A DNA stretch of 64,000 nt from Neptunomonas sp. (GCF_016744175.1 NZ_JADGEV010000008.1:25932-89931); one strand, 5' to 3'. Shown: positions 1-9,915, numbered from the stretch's first letter. The notes: generated from the sequence alone by a model not told the origin. Numbers and translations: made by a program.

Positions 1-1415
1 TTTGATATCACCTCAGAGCGTACGCTCGAAACTGTTGCCTTAGATGACTTAGATTGAGCAACAATTTGACTGATCGTACTTTCTTGGCTTTGGTTTTGAT
101 TAGCCCGCTTTTTCATTGCTAGCTGAAGATTAGCTACCTTAGATTTAGGCGAAGTTTTAGACTCAGCATTTCTCTCTGATTTTGCTTCTTCAGCGGCTTT
201 TGCTTCTTCAGCGGCTTTTGCTTCTTCAGCGGCTTTCGCTTCTTCGGCTGCTTTTGCTTCTTCGGCTGCTTTTGCTTCTTCGGCGGCTTTTGCTTCTTCG
301 GCTGCTTTGGCTTCTTCGGCTGCTTTTGCTTCTTCAGCGGCTTTGGCTTCTTCAGCGGCTTTCGCTTCTTCGGCTGCTTTTGCTTCTTCAGCGGCTTTCG
401 CTTCTTCAGCGGCTTTCGCTTCTTCGGCTGCTTTTGCTTCTTCGGCTGCTTTTGCTTCTTCAGCGGCTTTGGCTTCTTCAGCGGCTTTCGCTTCTTCGGC
501 AGCTTTTGCTTCTTCAGCGGCTTTCGCCTCTTCAGCGGCTTTGGCTTCTTCGGCTGCTTTGGCTTCTTCAGCGGCTTTTGCTTCTTCAGCGGCTTTAGCT
601 TCTTCGGCTGCTTTCGCTTCTTCAGCGGCTTTTGCTTCTTCGGCTGCTTTTGCTTCTTCGGCTGCTTTTGCTTCTTCGGCGGCTTTGGCTTCTTCGGCGG
701 CTTTGGCTTCTTCAGCGGCTTTCGCTTCTTCAGCAGCTTTGGCTTCTTCGGCTGCTTTTGCTTCTTCAGCGGCTTTGGCTTCTTCGGCGGCTTTGGCTTC
801 TTCAGCGGCTTTCGCTTCTTCAGCAGCTTTCGCTTCTTCAGCGGCTTTTGCTTCTTCAGCGGCTTTGGCTTCTTCGGCGGCTTTTGCTTCTTCAGCGGCT
901 TTGGCTTCTTCGGCTGCTTTAGCTGCTTTGGCTGCTTTGGCTGCTTTGGCTGCTTTGGCTTCTTCGGCTGCTTCGGCTGCTTTCACTTCTTCGGCTGCTT
1001 TCGCATCCTCCGCGGCATCTGCTTCTGCTATCGAGGAAAAATCAACACTAAATTTTTGTTCTGCAGTCTCTATACTCGGATTTATTACTTCTTCAAAAAG
1101 CTGATCAATTGAGCTTTCTAAACTTTTTACACTAAAAGGTTTACATAAAGTTACGGTATTTTCCCACTGCAACTCGTTAATAGAAATAACGATAGCGGGA
1201 AGTGAAATTTTCTTTTCTAGGTATTTTTTTAAAAGATTCTTTGGCTGCGGTTGGTCTGCATTAAAAATAACCCAACTAGCACGCGATAAAGAATCAACTA
1301 CTTTAAATTTTTTACCGCTGCGTTGTGACTGGAAGAAATATTCCAAAGTATGGAGCGTGCTACCTTCAAAACCGACAAGTAGAACATGCAGATAACCTTT
1401 TTTGTTTACAGCCAT
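1..1415 (-). CDS. Receiver-like domain plus KAAEEA-repeat helical protein (partial)
   Basis: The gene starts with ATG at 1415, three bases after the stop of the upstream gene, and stays open to position 1, so the C-terminus is outside the window (at least 471 codons). Residues 1 to about 110 look like a degenerate response-regulator receiver fold: alternating hydrophobic strands, WVIFNADQP where DxxMP with the phospho-acceptor Asp would be expected (Asn instead), and LCKPFSVKSLESSI resembling the conserved Lys-Pro and last helix. Residues about 135-411 are near-perfect repeats of Lys-Ala-Ala-Glu-Glu-Ala, expected to form a long charged helix as in TolA domain II. After the repeats comes a Ser/Lys/Gln-rich stretch. 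Function unknown; the receiver relation is my inference from motif pattern. Confidence 0.75.
   Translation of the reverse strand, partial: MAVNKKGYLHVLLVGFEGSTLHTLEYFFQSQRSGKKFKVVDSLSRASWVIFNADQPQPKNLLKKYLEKKISLPAIVISINELQWENTVTLCKPFSVKSLESSIDQLFEEVINPSIETAEQKFSVDFSSIAEADAAEDAKAAEEVKAAEAAEEAKAAKAAKAAKAAKAAEEAKAAEEAKAAEEAKAAEEAKAAEEAKAAEEAKAAEEAKAAEEAKAAEEAKAAEEAKAAEEAKAAEEAKAAEEAKAAEEAKAAEEAKAAEEAKAAEEAKAAEEAKAAEEAKAAEEAKAAEEAKAAEEAKAAEEAKAAEEAKAAEEAKAAEEAKAAEEAKAAEEAKAAEEAKAAEEAKAAEEAKAAEEAKAAEEAKAAEEAKAAEEAKAAEEAKAAEEAKAAEEAKAAEEAKAAEEAKAAEEAKSERNAESKTSPKSKVANLQLAMKKRANQNQSQESTISQIVAQSKSSKATVSSVRSEVIS
184..970 (-). repeat. 18-bp in-frame tandem repeat (KAAEEA), about 40 copies
   Basis: Read on the minus strand each 18-bp unit encodes Ala-Lys-Ala-Ala-Glu-Glu. 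Units differ mostly at third codon positions (Ala codons GCA, GCG, GCC and GCT), so the protein repeat is better conserved than the DNA. Near 918-958 there is a sub-tract of about five Lys-Ala-Ala units lacking Glu-Glu. The unit is a multiple of three, so copy-number change would alter helix length without shifting frame. The low complexity also opens long forward-strand frames that are not genes. Confidence 0.9.
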
Positions 1416-1418
1416 GTA

Positions 1419-1916
1419 TTACTTCTTCCTCTTTTGATATGTCGCCGGCAGGCTACAACCATTTATCAAAATAGATCCTGAAACATCTAACTCAAATATC
1501 CGACTGGCACTTTTTTCTCGTGTAATCTCTTTTAGAGTTCCACACAACGGAGCACCAAGAAGCACCTCTGCTTCTTGAATAAGCCGAATCAATAAAGGGC
1601 TACCCCGATAACGTAATATAATTAGAAGGTCGATTAAAGAACCTAACACCTTTTTCTCGGATTTACACAACATAGCAAGATAAAAACGCTTTACGTGCGT
1701 CATCAATTGCATAGGTTCGCCCGCTACCCGTCTGATAGCGTAATCCAAGTTCAATTCTGTTAATGAGCCTTTATAAATCAAGCTTCTCTGTTCCATAGAT
1801 TCAAAAGCAGCCTGAATATTTTCAGCCAAATCGCTTTCGAGTTCTGCATTAATATCCCAATCAGATAGTGCCATCCAAATAGGGGAATTAACCTTTTCTT
1901 TTTCCTGAACTAGCAT
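1419..1916 (-). CDS. Hypothetical protein, 165 aa, upstream partner of the repeat protein
   Basis: I do not recognise the family. It is 165 residues, has no signal peptide or clear membrane segment, and looks mostly helical: an acidic N-terminal half and a leucine/isoleucine-rich segment around residues 85-115 (LGSLIDLLIILRYRGSPLLI). The C-terminus is basic. Its stop (1419-1421) lies three bases before the ATG of the repeat protein at 1415, so the two are very probably co-transcribed and translationally coupled. Confidence 0.75.
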   Translation of the reverse strand: MLVQEKEKVNSPIWMALSDWDINAELESDLAENIQAAFESMEQRSLIYKGSLTELNLDYAIRRVAGEPMQLMTHVKRFYLAMLCKSEKKVLGSLIDLLIILRYRGSPLLIRLIQEAEVLLGAPLCGTLKEITREKSASRIFELDVSGSILINGCSLPATYQKRKK

Positions 1917-2092
1917 AATTGTATAATTCTTATATTAAGCGTCTGATTGTTATCCGCGTTACTTCAGTAACATCATAGTATAATAAATCAATTACCAACT
2001 GAGAAATGTCTCTTTTTCATAAAATTCAAATAGTAGGACAGATCATGCTACAACTTAGGCACAAAGTCTAACACTCTGAATTGTCTACAAAC

Positions 2093-2121
2093 TTAACTTT
2101 ATGGCGCCTATAAGCTAGAAT
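2093..2121 (+). promoter_or_regulatory. Candidate sigma-70 promoter of acnB
   Basis: TTAACT (2093-2098) and TAGAAT (2116-2121) are separated by 17 bp and lie about 100 bp before the acnB start. The -10 box matches consensus at 5 of 6 positions, the -35 at 4 of 6. The rest of the 302-bp gap 1917-2218 shows no gene, only AT-rich DNA that must also hold the divergent promoter for the minus-strand pair. No transcript data. Confidence 0.35.
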
Positions 2122-2218
2122 CTCCACGCAGATTAACAAAGAGACTAAATCTTTACGTAGCATCGACTTCCGGTGTGATGAGTAAAGAACGGTGGGAATA
2201 ACAGATGAGGGCTAAATC

Positions 2219-4819
2219 GTGCTAGAAGCTTATCGTAAACACGTAGAAGAACGCGCCGCTGAAGGCGTACCAGCAAAACCATTAGACGCTGACCAAACAG
2301 CTGCGCTGGTTGAACTACTGAAAAACCCACCTGCAGGTGAAGAAGAATTCTTGTTAAACCTGTTAACAGACCGTGTTCCAGCCGGTGTTGACCAGGCCGC
2401 TTATGTAAAAGCAGGCTTTCTTGCTGCCGTCACTAAAGGTGATGCAAGCTCACCTCTAGTTGATAAAGTTCAAGCAACTCAATTACTGGGTACTATGTTA
2501 GGTGGTTACAACATTCAACCACTGATCGACTGCCTAGATAATGAAGCACTAGCGCCAACCGCTGCTACTGCACTATCACGCACACTGCTTGTATTTGATG
2601 CGTTCCACGATGTTCAAGAGAAAGCAGAAGCGGGTAATACCCATGCCCAGCAAGTTCTTGAATCATGGGCTAATGCAGAATGGTTCACGTCTAAGCCAGA
2701 ATTGGCAGAAAAAATCACAGTTACTGTTTTCAAAGTAACAGGTGAAACTAACACAGATGATTTATCTCCTGCGCCAGATGCATTTACGCGTCCTGATATC
2801 CCAGTGCACGCAAATGCAATGCTGAAAATGTCACGCGATGGCATTCATCCAGATGATGATGGCACAACAGGCCCACTTAAGCAGATCGAAGAGATCAAAG
2901 CGAAAGGCTACCCTGTTGCATACGTTGGTGATGTTGTAGGTACAGGTTCTTCACGTAAGTCTGCTACAAACTCCGTATTGTGGTTCTTCGGTGATGATAT
3001 CCCAAACGTTCCTAACAAGCGTGCTGGCGGATACTGCTTTGGTGGTAAAATTGCTCCTATCTTCTTCAACACAATGGAAGATGCGGGTGCTTTACCTATC
3101 GAAATGGATGTAGAAAAAATGAATATGGGTGACGTTATCGACGTTTACCCATACGAAGGTGTTGCTAAGAACGCTGAAACTGGTGAAGAACTTTGCACAT
3201 TCGGTCTAAAAACACAGGTACTTCTTGATGAAGTTCGTGCTGGCGGTCGTATTCCTTTGATCATTGGTCGTGGCTTAACTGATAAAGCACGTACAGCGTT
3301 AGGACTAGCACCTACTGAACTGTTCCGTAAACCAGACCAGCCTGCAGATAGCGGAAAAAGCTATACTCATGCTCAGAAAATGGTTGGTAAAGCATGCGGC
3401 GTAGCCGGTGTTCTTCCTGGCACTTACTGTGAACCAAAAATGACGACTGTAGGCTCTCAGGATACTACTGGTCCAATGACACGTGATGAGCTTAAAGATT
3501 TGGCATGCCTAGGATTCTCTGCTGACCTGACAATGCAGTCTTTCTGCCATACAGCGGCTTACCCTAAACCAGTCGATGTCCATACTCACCACACATTGCC
3601 TGATTTCATCATGAACCGTGGCGGTGTTTCACTACGCCCTGGTGACGGTGTAATCCATTCTTGGCTAAACCGTATGCTACTTCCTGATACTGTAGGTACA
3701 GGTGGTGACTCTCATACTCGTTTTCCAATCGGTATCTCTTTCCCTGCAGGTTCTGGTTTAGTGGCTTTTGCTGCAGCTACCGGCGTAATGCCACTAGATA
3801 TGCCTGAATCAGTACTGGTTCGCTTTAAAGGTGACAAGCTTCAACCAGGTATCACTCTACGTGACCTCGTTAATGCTATTCCTTTGTACGCAATTAAAGC
3901 TGGTTTGATGACAGTTGCTAAAGCCGGTAAGAAAAACATCTTCTCGGGTCGTATCCTTGAGATTGAAGGCTTACCAGACCTGAAAGTTGAGCAGGCTTTC
4001 GAACTGTCTGACTCTGCTGCTGAGCGCTCTGCTGCTGCTTGCTCTATCAAGCTAGATGAAGCGCCAATCCGCGAATACCTAAACTCCAACATCACAATGT
4101 TGAAGTGGATGATTTCTGAAGGTTACGGTGATGTTCGTACAATCGAGCGTCGTATCGTTGGCATGCAAGAATGGCTAGCTAACCCAGAATTGATGACGGC
4201 TGATACCGATGCTGAGTACGCTGCAGTCATCGAAATCGATCTAGCTGATGTTAAAGAACCTATCTTGGCTTGTCCTAACGACCCTGATGATGTGAAAATA
4301 TTGTCAGAAGTTGCTGGTACAAAAATTGATGAAGTATTCCTTGGTTCTTGTATGACCAACATTGGCCATTTCCGTGCTGCAGGCAAGCTGCTAGAAGCAG
4401 CAAACACATCGCTGCCAACGCGTATGTGGGTTGCTCCACCAACGAAAATGGATGCTGCACAGCTAACCGAAGAAGGTTATTACAACATCTTCGGTAAAGC
4501 CGGTGCGCGTATGGAAATGCCGGGTTGTTCATTGTGCATGGGTAACCAAGCACGCGTAGCAGACAAATCAACCGTTGTTTCTACGTCAACTCGTAACTTC
4601 CCTAACCGTTTGGGTACAGGTGCTGATGTTTACCTGTCTTCTGCTGAATTGGCCGCTGTTGCAGCCCTTATTGGTAGAATTCCTACGGTTGCAGAGTATA
4701 TGGAATATACCGCTAAGCTGGATCCAATGGCTGAAGATGTATACCGTTACTTGAACTTCGATCAGATCGAAAACTACACAGCTAAAGCGGCAACTGTTAT
4801 TCCTACAGTTCAAGCATAA
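2219..4819 (+). CDS. acnB: Aconitate hydratase B
   Basis: Bifunctional aconitate hydratase 2/2-methylisocitrate dehydratase of the TCA cycle (citrate to isocitrate through cis-aconitate), a cytosolic [4Fe-4S] enzyme. The 866-residue protein matches the E. coli AcnB I remember nearly end to end: N-terminal helical HEAT-like domain (1-160), swivel domain with [16 protein letters not shown], then the catalytic domains. The cluster cysteines are visible in [10 protein letters not shown] and PGCSLCMGN. The start is GTG at 2219 with a GAGGG Shine-Dalgarno about 8 bases upstream; the reading [16 protein letters not shown] matches the family N-terminus. Single-gene unit ended by a strong terminator. 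Confidence 0.98.
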   Translation: MLEAYRKHVEERAAEGVPAKPLDADQTAALVELLKNPPAGEEEFLLNLLTDRVPAGVDQAAYVKAGFLAAVTKGDASSPLVDKVQATQLLGTMLGGYNIQPLIDCLDNEALAPTAATALSRTLLVFDAFHDVQEKAEAGNTHAQQVLESWANAEWFTSKPELAEKITVTVFKVTGETNTDDLSPAPDAFTRPDIPVHANAMLKMSRDGIHPDDDGTTGPLKQIEEIKAKGYPVAYVGDVVGTGSSRKSATNSVLWFFGDDIPNVPNKRAGGYCFGGKIAPIFFNTMEDAGALPIEMDVEKMNMGDVIDVYPYEGVAKNAETGEELCTFGLKTQVLLDEVRAGGRIPLIIGRGLTDKARTALGLAPTELFRKPDQPADSGKSYTHAQKMVGKACGVAGVLPGTYCEPKMTTVGSQDTTGPMTRDELKDLACLGFSADLTMQSFCHTAAYPKPVDVHTHHTLPDFIMNRGGVSLRPGDGVIHSWLNRMLLPDTVGTGGDSHTRFPIGISFPAGSGLVAFAAATGVMPLDMPESVLVRFKGDKLQPGITLRDLVNAIPLYAIKAGLMTVAKAGKKNIFSGRILEIEGLPDLKVEQAFELSDSAAERSAAACSIKLDEAPIREYLNSNITMLKWMISEGYGDVRTIERRIVGMQEWLANPELMTADTDAEYAAVIEIDLADVKEPILACPNDPDDVKILSEVAGTKIDEVFLGSCMTNIGHFRAAGKLLEAANTSLPTRMWVAPPTKMDAAQLTEEGYYNIFGKAGARMEMPGCSLCMGNQARVADKSTVVSTSTRNFPNRLGTGADVYLSSAELAAVAALIGRIPTVAEYMEYTAKLDPMAEDVYRYLNFDQIENYTAKAATVIPTVQA

Positions 4820-4833
4820 TTACAGCTGGCATC

Positions 4834-4865
4834 AAAAAGCCCGTCTTATGACGGGCTTTTTAGTT
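4834..4865. terminator. Bidirectional rho-independent terminator
   Basis: Twelve-base arms AAAAAGCCCGTC and GACGGGCTTTTT around a TTAT loop. The A run on one side and T run on the other let it end both acnB (plus) and the convergent RND operon (minus). Confidence 0.9.
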
Positions 4866-4930
4866 TTATTGCCAATTATCTTTATAGTAATAATATTGCT
4901 TCTAATACAGTTAAATTTTTTCCTATAACA

Positions 4931-7900
4931 TTAGATAATGGCCCTTTTAGATAACAAATGATCTCCCATCACCAGCATGCACGGTGTAAGAAACAAAGTC
5001 AGCAAGGTTGCAAAGCTTAAACCACCAGCAATGGTACTGGCCAGTTGAGTCCACATTTGCGATGAAGGAGCACCAATACCTATCTGCCTGTTGATTAAAT
5101 CTAGATTCAAACCGTATGCCATCGGTATCAGCCCTGCAATGGTCGTAACTGATGTCAGCAAGACTGGCCTCAATCGCTCAGATCCGGTAGCTATAGCCGC
5201 CTCTACGGCAGAGATTTCCTGCACCCTCTTTCGGTTGTAGGCATCAATAAGAATAATGTTGTTATTAACCACAATACCAGCAAGTGCGATGACTCCTATA
5301 CCTCCCATAACAATACCAAAAGGTTGGTGTGTTACAAACAAGCCCAACATCACTCCAGCGGTAGAAAAAATAATCGCACTCAGCACTAATACGCTTTGAT
5401 AAACGCTATTAAACTGCGTCACTAGTATCAACAGCATGATAAATAAAGCGACCAAAAAGGCCTTAAATAAGAACTCCATACTCTCCTGCTGATCTGCATC
5501 CTCACCTTTAAATGTAAGCGCTATACCCGCGGGTAGATTTATCGCTCCAATACCTTCTTTCAGCTTTTTTAATTGGGTATCAACTAGTAAGCCCTCAAGT
5601 ATGTCTGATTTCAACGTTGTTACCCGCCTACCATCAACACGTTGAATAATACTGGTTTTGGGTGATGGTCTGATTTCGACAAAATTACTAGTAGGTATCA
5701 TACCTCTAGCCGTTTTCAATCTAAGATACTCTAATTGCTGTAATGTCCGATCTGAATGCGGAAAGCGCGCACGAACATCAATCTCATCATAAGCATTGTC
5801 TGGTCGATATTTAGTCAAATTAATACCTGATGTGACCATTTGTACTGCATTTCCAATTGAAGCTATATCAGCACCATAGCGTGCAGCTTCCAGCCTATTC
5901 ACTGAAAGTATCCACTCAATGCCCGGCAGAGGGCGATTGTCTTCAATGTTGTTAAAACCCTTCATCTGCAGCATTAAGTTACGGATAAGTTCAACCGCCT
6001 TTGACAAGTCTTGTTGTTGTAGCCCGCTAACCTCTATCTCAATTGGCTTACCACCAGATGGGCCACCTTCCTCCTCAAGAATGTCTAAGTACAATCCGGG
6101 TATACCGGCCGTACGTTGTTGAAGATCCTTTAATATTTTTTTTGCAGGGCTTCGCTGATACCAATCTGTAAAGCGAAACTGCACAATACCAATTAAATCC
6201 TCTTTTCCCTCATTGTCTGATTGTGCAAAAGAGCGAGCGTAAACAGATCTAAGATCCTTCATTCCTATCATGCGTTTTTCAACGTGCCTTAGGAGCTCAT
6301 CTTTTTCTATTACTGATAAATCACCACGAGCATGCACTTGGATCATTGCCGTTTCTGGCTCAGTATCAGGAAAAAATTCAATCCCAACACCATATAAGCC
6401 ATACACTGAATAAATTGATAAAACACAAATCAATGTCGCTACTAACGTTTTTCTAGGGTGTTTAACTAAGGATCTTAGTAAGGAGGTATACACCCTAACA
6501 CCTGTGCTGATAGGTATCACTTGATCCACTTTTGTGCCCGTTTTTGAGCGATTAAACATATGGCCTAACACCGGCAAAAAGATCAGTGCCATACAAAGAG
6601 ATGCAAGTAAACACAAGACCACGGTGATAGGTAAGTACTTCATAAACTCACCTACCGTGCCTGGCCAGAACGCTAGCGGTATAAAAACAGCTAGCGTTGT
6701 TAGTGTGGATGCAATAATGGGCCAAGCCATTTGTCTAGCGGCATAACCAAATGCTTCAAACCCACTATCACCAGCTTTTAACCGTTTATCTGCCATTTCA
6801 ACTATAACAATCGCGCCATCAACTAACATACCGACGACAAGAATTAGGCTGAACAATACGACTATATTCATCGTTATGTTAAGACTGTATATCAGTAAAA
6901 TACCGATCAGGAATGATCCAGGGATAGCCAAGCCCACTAATAGCGCAGAACGTAACCCTAATACGGCAATAATGATTATCATCACGATGACCATAGCGCT
7001 AAGGATGTTATTGAGTAGATCCCATAATAACGTACTGATCTGAGCAGATTGATCAAGGATGTAAGTGATGTCTACTTGTTCTGGCATCACCTGCTGAGCA
7101 GCGCTCACTACTGCTTGTACTTGAGTGACTGTTTCAATAATATTGGCACCAGAACGCTTAGAAATTTCTAACGAAATAGCAGGCTTCCCATCCACTCTGG
7201 CGAAGCCATCTGGATCTTTAAATGTGCTTCGTAACGTTGCTATATCAGCGAGAGTGACCACTGTTGAACCACTAACTTTAACTGGCAACTGAAGAATGTC
7301 ACCTAGCTCAGTTATCACTCCCGGCACTTTGAAAACCATTCTGCCAGCCCCTGTATCTAAAGCACCTGCCGTGACCAACAAATTATTTCGATTGACAATA
7401 TCCATCACTGCTTGAAAATCGATTTGGTAGCCATCCAGCAAAACAGGGTCAATTTCGACCTCTAGGACTTCCTCTCTATCTCCTCCAATTTCTACAGAAA
7501 GCACATTGGGTAATGCGACTATTTCACGCTTTAATTGTCTTGCCATAGTAATAAGTTCACGCTCATCTAAAGCAGCTGAAAGACTTAGCGTCATCACAGG
7601 AAAAAGCGCCGTGTTAATCTCATTTACCGTAGGGCTCTCTGTTGTTGTCGGCAGCTGAGTCTTTGCTAGCTCAACCTGAGAGCGCACATCCAATAATGCT
7701 TGCTTGGCATCAAAACCGGCCTCAAACTCTAAAATAACTGAGGCAGAACCTACTGAAGCCGTAGATCTCATCTCTTTGATCCCTGTGATATTTCTTAACT
7801 CTTTTTCCATAGGCTGAACGAGTAAACGCTCGGCATCTTCTGGTGATATGCCTTCGTGAATCATCGAAATGTAAATAAAGGGAATAGGAATATCTGGATC

Positions 7901-8002
7901 GGATTCTTTAGGGATTGCTATAAAAGCTACTGCACCCGAAATCATCAGAAAAGCTAACAGCAATAATACGGTACGATTACGTCCCATCAAGAATCCAATC
8001 AT
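4931..8002 (-). CDS. RND efflux transporter permease (AcrB/MexK-like)
   Basis: Inner-membrane proton-driven efflux permease, 1023 residues, the usual RND length with 12 membrane segments and two large periplasmic loops. The N-terminus IPKESDPDIPIPFIYI and the segment EGISPEDAERLLVQPMEKEL are typical of the family. Transmembrane segment 4 reads GMLVDGAIVIVE, with one Asp of the AcrB Asp-Asp pair replaced by Gly; segment 10 reads GIVVNNNIILIDAY, with no Lys at the AcrB Lys940 position. Both changes occur in MexK/VexK-like branches. It overlaps the adaptor gene by 4 bp (ATGA). No outer-membrane channel gene is adjacent. Substrate not predictable. Confidence 0.93.
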   Translation of the reverse strand: MIGFLMGRNRTVLLLLAFLMISGAVAFIAIPKESDPDIPIPFIYISMIHEGISPEDAERLLVQPMEKELRNITGIKEMRSTASVGSASVILEFEAGFDAKQALLDVRSQVELAKTQLPTTTESPTVNEINTALFPVMTLSLSAALDERELITMARQLKREIVALPNVLSVEIGGDREEVLEVEIDPVLLDGYQIDFQAVMDIVNRNNLLVTAGALDTGAGRMVFKVPGVITELGDILQLPVKVSGSTVVTLADIATLRSTFKDPDGFARVDGKPAISLEISKRSGANIIETVTQVQAVVSAAQQVMPEQVDITYILDQSAQISTLLWDLLNNILSAMVIVMIIIIAVLGLRSALLVGLAIPGSFLIGILLIYSLNITMNIVVLFSLILVVGMLVDGAIVIVEMADKRLKAGDSGFEAFGYAARQMAWPIIASTLTTLAVFIPLAFWPGTVGEFMKYLPITVVLCLLASLCMALIFLPVLGHMFNRSKTGTKVDQVIPISTGVRVYTSLLRSLVKHPRKTLVATLICVLSIYSVYGLYGVGIEFFPDTEPETAMIQVHARGDLSVIEKDELLRHVEKRMIGMKDLRSVYARSFAQSDNEGKEDLIGIVQFRFTDWYQRSPAKKILKDLQQRTAGIPGLYLDILEEEGGPSGGKPIEIEVSGLQQQDLSKAVELIRNLMLQMKGFNNIEDNRPLPGIEWILSVNRLEAARYGADIASIGNAVQMVTSGINLTKYRPDNAYDEIDVRARFPHSDRTLQQLEYLRLKTARGMIPTSNFVEIRPSPKTSIIQRVDGRRVTTLKSDILEGLLVDTQLKKLKEGIGAINLPAGIALTFKGEDADQQESMEFLFKAFLVALFIMLLILVTQFNSVYQSVLVLSAIIFSTAGVMLGLFVTHQPFGIVMGGIGVIALAGIVVNNNIILIDAYNRKRVQEISAVEAAIATGSERLRPVLLTSVTTIAGLIPMAYGLNLDLINRQIGIGAPSSQMWTQLASTIAGGLSFATLLTLFLTPCMLVMGDHLLSKRAII

Positions 8003-9102
8003 AACGACTGCTCCTGCTTGAGCTCTGACACAGCAACTGACTTAACAACGTCATCGTTTAGGTGCTCTCCCTTCTGGTAATACCCCTGCCCTTGAATCAG
8101 CAAGTTCACAACATCGGGCAACCCCGATACCCAAACACCTTTCATTTCATGGCGAATAATTGAAACCGAATATGTTTCAACCCGATTATCTTCACCTAAG
8201 GTTTTTACGTATAACCCACCTTGGTAATCAAGGTTCAATAAAGCAGGTGAAACAAGGTGCGCACTGTACTGAGTTAAAGGTAATTCCACACGGCTACTTA
8301 AACCTAACCACGGCTGTCGCTCAGGATTAGGCACTTGTATTTCGGTGGTAAAGCTGCGGGTTTCTTCGTTGGCTAAACTAGCTATATATGAGACATGACC
8401 GCTCACCTCCTCACCGGTGACCAAGCGCGCTGTAACTTTTTGTCCCTGTTGAATATTCGCTAAGTGATTCTGCGGTATTTGTACGTTAATAAGTACATGG
8501 CTATCGTCGACGAGCACGGCTGCTTTATCTGCACGATCAACAAAGTCACCCACCTCCACAATGCGTTGGTCTAGTACCCCGTCAAAAGGTGCATATATTT
8601 GTGTTTTGAGAATATCTTCTTGAATGTGCGCTAATTCAGCTTCGGCGGTGGCAACTAAAACTGCATGATTAAGAACGGTGGATTTTGCGCGAAGACCTTT
8701 ATTTTTCAATTTAACATTAGCACGCCAATCACTTTTACGTTGCTGCAGAGCTGTTTCCGCTTGCTTAAGCTTTGCTTTACGATCATTCATAGATAATGTG
8801 ATGATTAATTGATTGGCCTTAACACGCTGGCCGCGTGCCACCGATGTGGAAACTACCTTAGCAGAAGTTTCTGCACGCAAAGTGACCATTCGATAAGGCT
8901 CTACATGCCCCGCTAGCGTAAGCATTTTATGAATGAGCTTGGCACTTGAAATGCTTGTTTTTACAACAACATTTGGATTCGTTACTACTGAGTTAGATTC
9001 TTCGTTATCCAACTCCTCATGGCTTGACTGGACACTGCCCGTTAGTACCCAGACACAAACCAATACAAACAAACTGGTAGCAAGCTGTTTTGATCGTTTC
9101 AC
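7999..9102 (-). CDS. RND periplasmic adaptor (membrane fusion protein)
   Basis: HlyD/AcrA-type adaptor of 367 residues linking the downstream permease to an outer-membrane channel. It has an N-terminal export signal (MKRSKQLATSLFVLVCVWVL), a split biotinyl-lipoyl domain (HVEPYRMVTLRAETSAKV and later IYAPFDGVLDQRIVEVGDFV), a short helical hairpin between them, and beta-barrel and membrane-proximal regions. I use the GTG at 9102, which follows a GAGG Shine-Dalgarno by about 7 bases. First gene of a two-gene operon; the mipA terminator lies in its short upstream region. Confidence 0.92.
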   Translation of the reverse strand: MKRSKQLATSLFVLVCVWVLTGSVQSSHEELDNEESNSVVTNPNVVVKTSISSAKLIHKMLTLAGHVEPYRMVTLRAETSAKVVSTSVARGQRVKANQLIITLSMNDRKAKLKQAETALQQRKSDWRANVKLKNKGLRAKSTVLNHAVLVATAEAELAHIQEDILKTQIYAPFDGVLDQRIVEVGDFVDRADKAAVLVDDSHVLINVQIPQNHLANIQQGQKVTARLVTGEEVSGHVSYIASLANEETRSFTTEIQVPNPERQPWLGLSSRVELPLTQYSAHLVSPALLNLDYQGGLYVKTLGEDNRVETYSVSIIRHEMKGVWVSGLPDVVNLLIQGQGYYQKGEHLNDDVVKSVAVSELKQEQSL

Positions 9103-9125
9103 CTAACACCTCAACCAATAACCGA

Positions 9126-9153
9126 AGAAAAAAAAGGGCCTTAATGGCCCTTG
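9126..9153 (-). terminator. Terminator after the MipA-like gene
   Basis: On the minus strand AAGGGCC-ATTAA-GGCCCTT followed by a run of T. It lies between the MipA-like gene and the RND adaptor, so the efflux operon needs its own promoter or read-through. Confidence 0.8.
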
Positions 9154-9168
9154 TAATGAGGATTGTTC

Positions 9169-9915
9169 TCAAAAGGTGTAAGCAACGCCCAGAGTCGTAG
9201 CCCACGTGTTATCGCGATCAACAATAGAAGAGTTTTTTATCTTGCTGCCTAACCAAGAATAACTAGTTGAGTGAAATAGACTCCACTGATCAGACACAGG
9301 AACCATGACGTCATAGCCAACATAAGGTGTGACTGTCGCCTCACCTTTATATGCAGTGCGTGTCGCTGTAGCCTCATTGGCACGTACACCATAGTAATAA
9401 TCAACATAGTCTTTACTTAGAAAGCTCAAACCTGCCGATGGAGATAAAACTGCAAAGTTACCTAATTCTATAGCATGGCTATAACTGACGTCTGCAAAGA
9501 AACCTTTATAAGCACCTGCAACATCATGAAGCAAAGAAGCCGATAACTCTCCTGCATCGCCCACTCTATACACAGCAGAGATACCTAAATCAACACTCAT
9601 ATCGCGATCTTTCATGCCGGCAAAGTACTTAGAGTCTTTGCTTTTAAATTCCGACCCCACTGATGTCAGCGTGGCATAAAGACTTAAAGGCGTATCATCA
9701 TTCCCTAAAAAACGATAATGCGCACCTGAAGAACCAACAGAAAAATCTTCTCCTTCGTATTCAATAAAGAACAAAGGGCCATTGTTATCTTTAAAGCCTT
9801 TGTAAGGAGTTTTAAAAGAAGCACCACCGGCACCTATTGTAAAGTCTCCGGCGTTAACCGTAAGCGTGGTCCCTAATAACAATATAGTGGTAGCAATAAG
9901 TGTTGTTTTTTTCAT
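9169..9915 (-). CDS. MipA/OmpV family outer-membrane protein
   Basis: Outer-membrane beta-barrel protein of 248 residues. A clear signal peptide (MKKTTLIATTILLLGTTLTVNA, cleavage near residue 22), alternating amphipathic strands and a C-terminal Phe (GVAYTF) support this. The family includes MipA, which contacts lytic transglycosylase MltA, and OmpV. The gene lies directly downstream of the two-component pair, on the same strand, so regulation by that pair is plausible but not shown. It has its own terminator. Confidence 0.85.
   Translation of the reverse strand: MKKTTLIATTILLLGTTLTVNAGDFTIGAGGASFKTPYKGFKDNNGPLFFIEYEGEDFSVGSSGAHYRFLGNDDTPLSLYATLTSVGSEFKSKDSKYFAGMKDRDMSVDLGISAVYRVGDAGELSASLLHDVAGAYKGFFADVSYSHAIELGNFAVLSPSAGLSFLSKDYVDYYYGVRANEATATRTAYKGEATVTPYVGYDVMVPVSDQWSLFHSTSYSWLGSKIKNSSIVDRDNTWATTLGVAYTF

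Noticed and set aside
184..970. CRISPR-like array from regular repeats
   Set aside because: Units are 18 bp, directly adjacent with no unique spacers, and keep one reading frame; no cas genes nearby.
182..1104. Long forward-strand frames rich in Leu/Arg or Ala/Ser across the repeat
   Set aside because: They are low-complexity shadows of the minus-strand KAAEEA repeat; the minus frame has a proper start, a normal N-terminal domain and an upstream partner gene.
9017..9205. Minus-strand ORF between the RND adaptor and MipA-like gene
   Set aside because: It spans the mipA terminator and overlaps both neighbours; no ribosome site or recognisable product.
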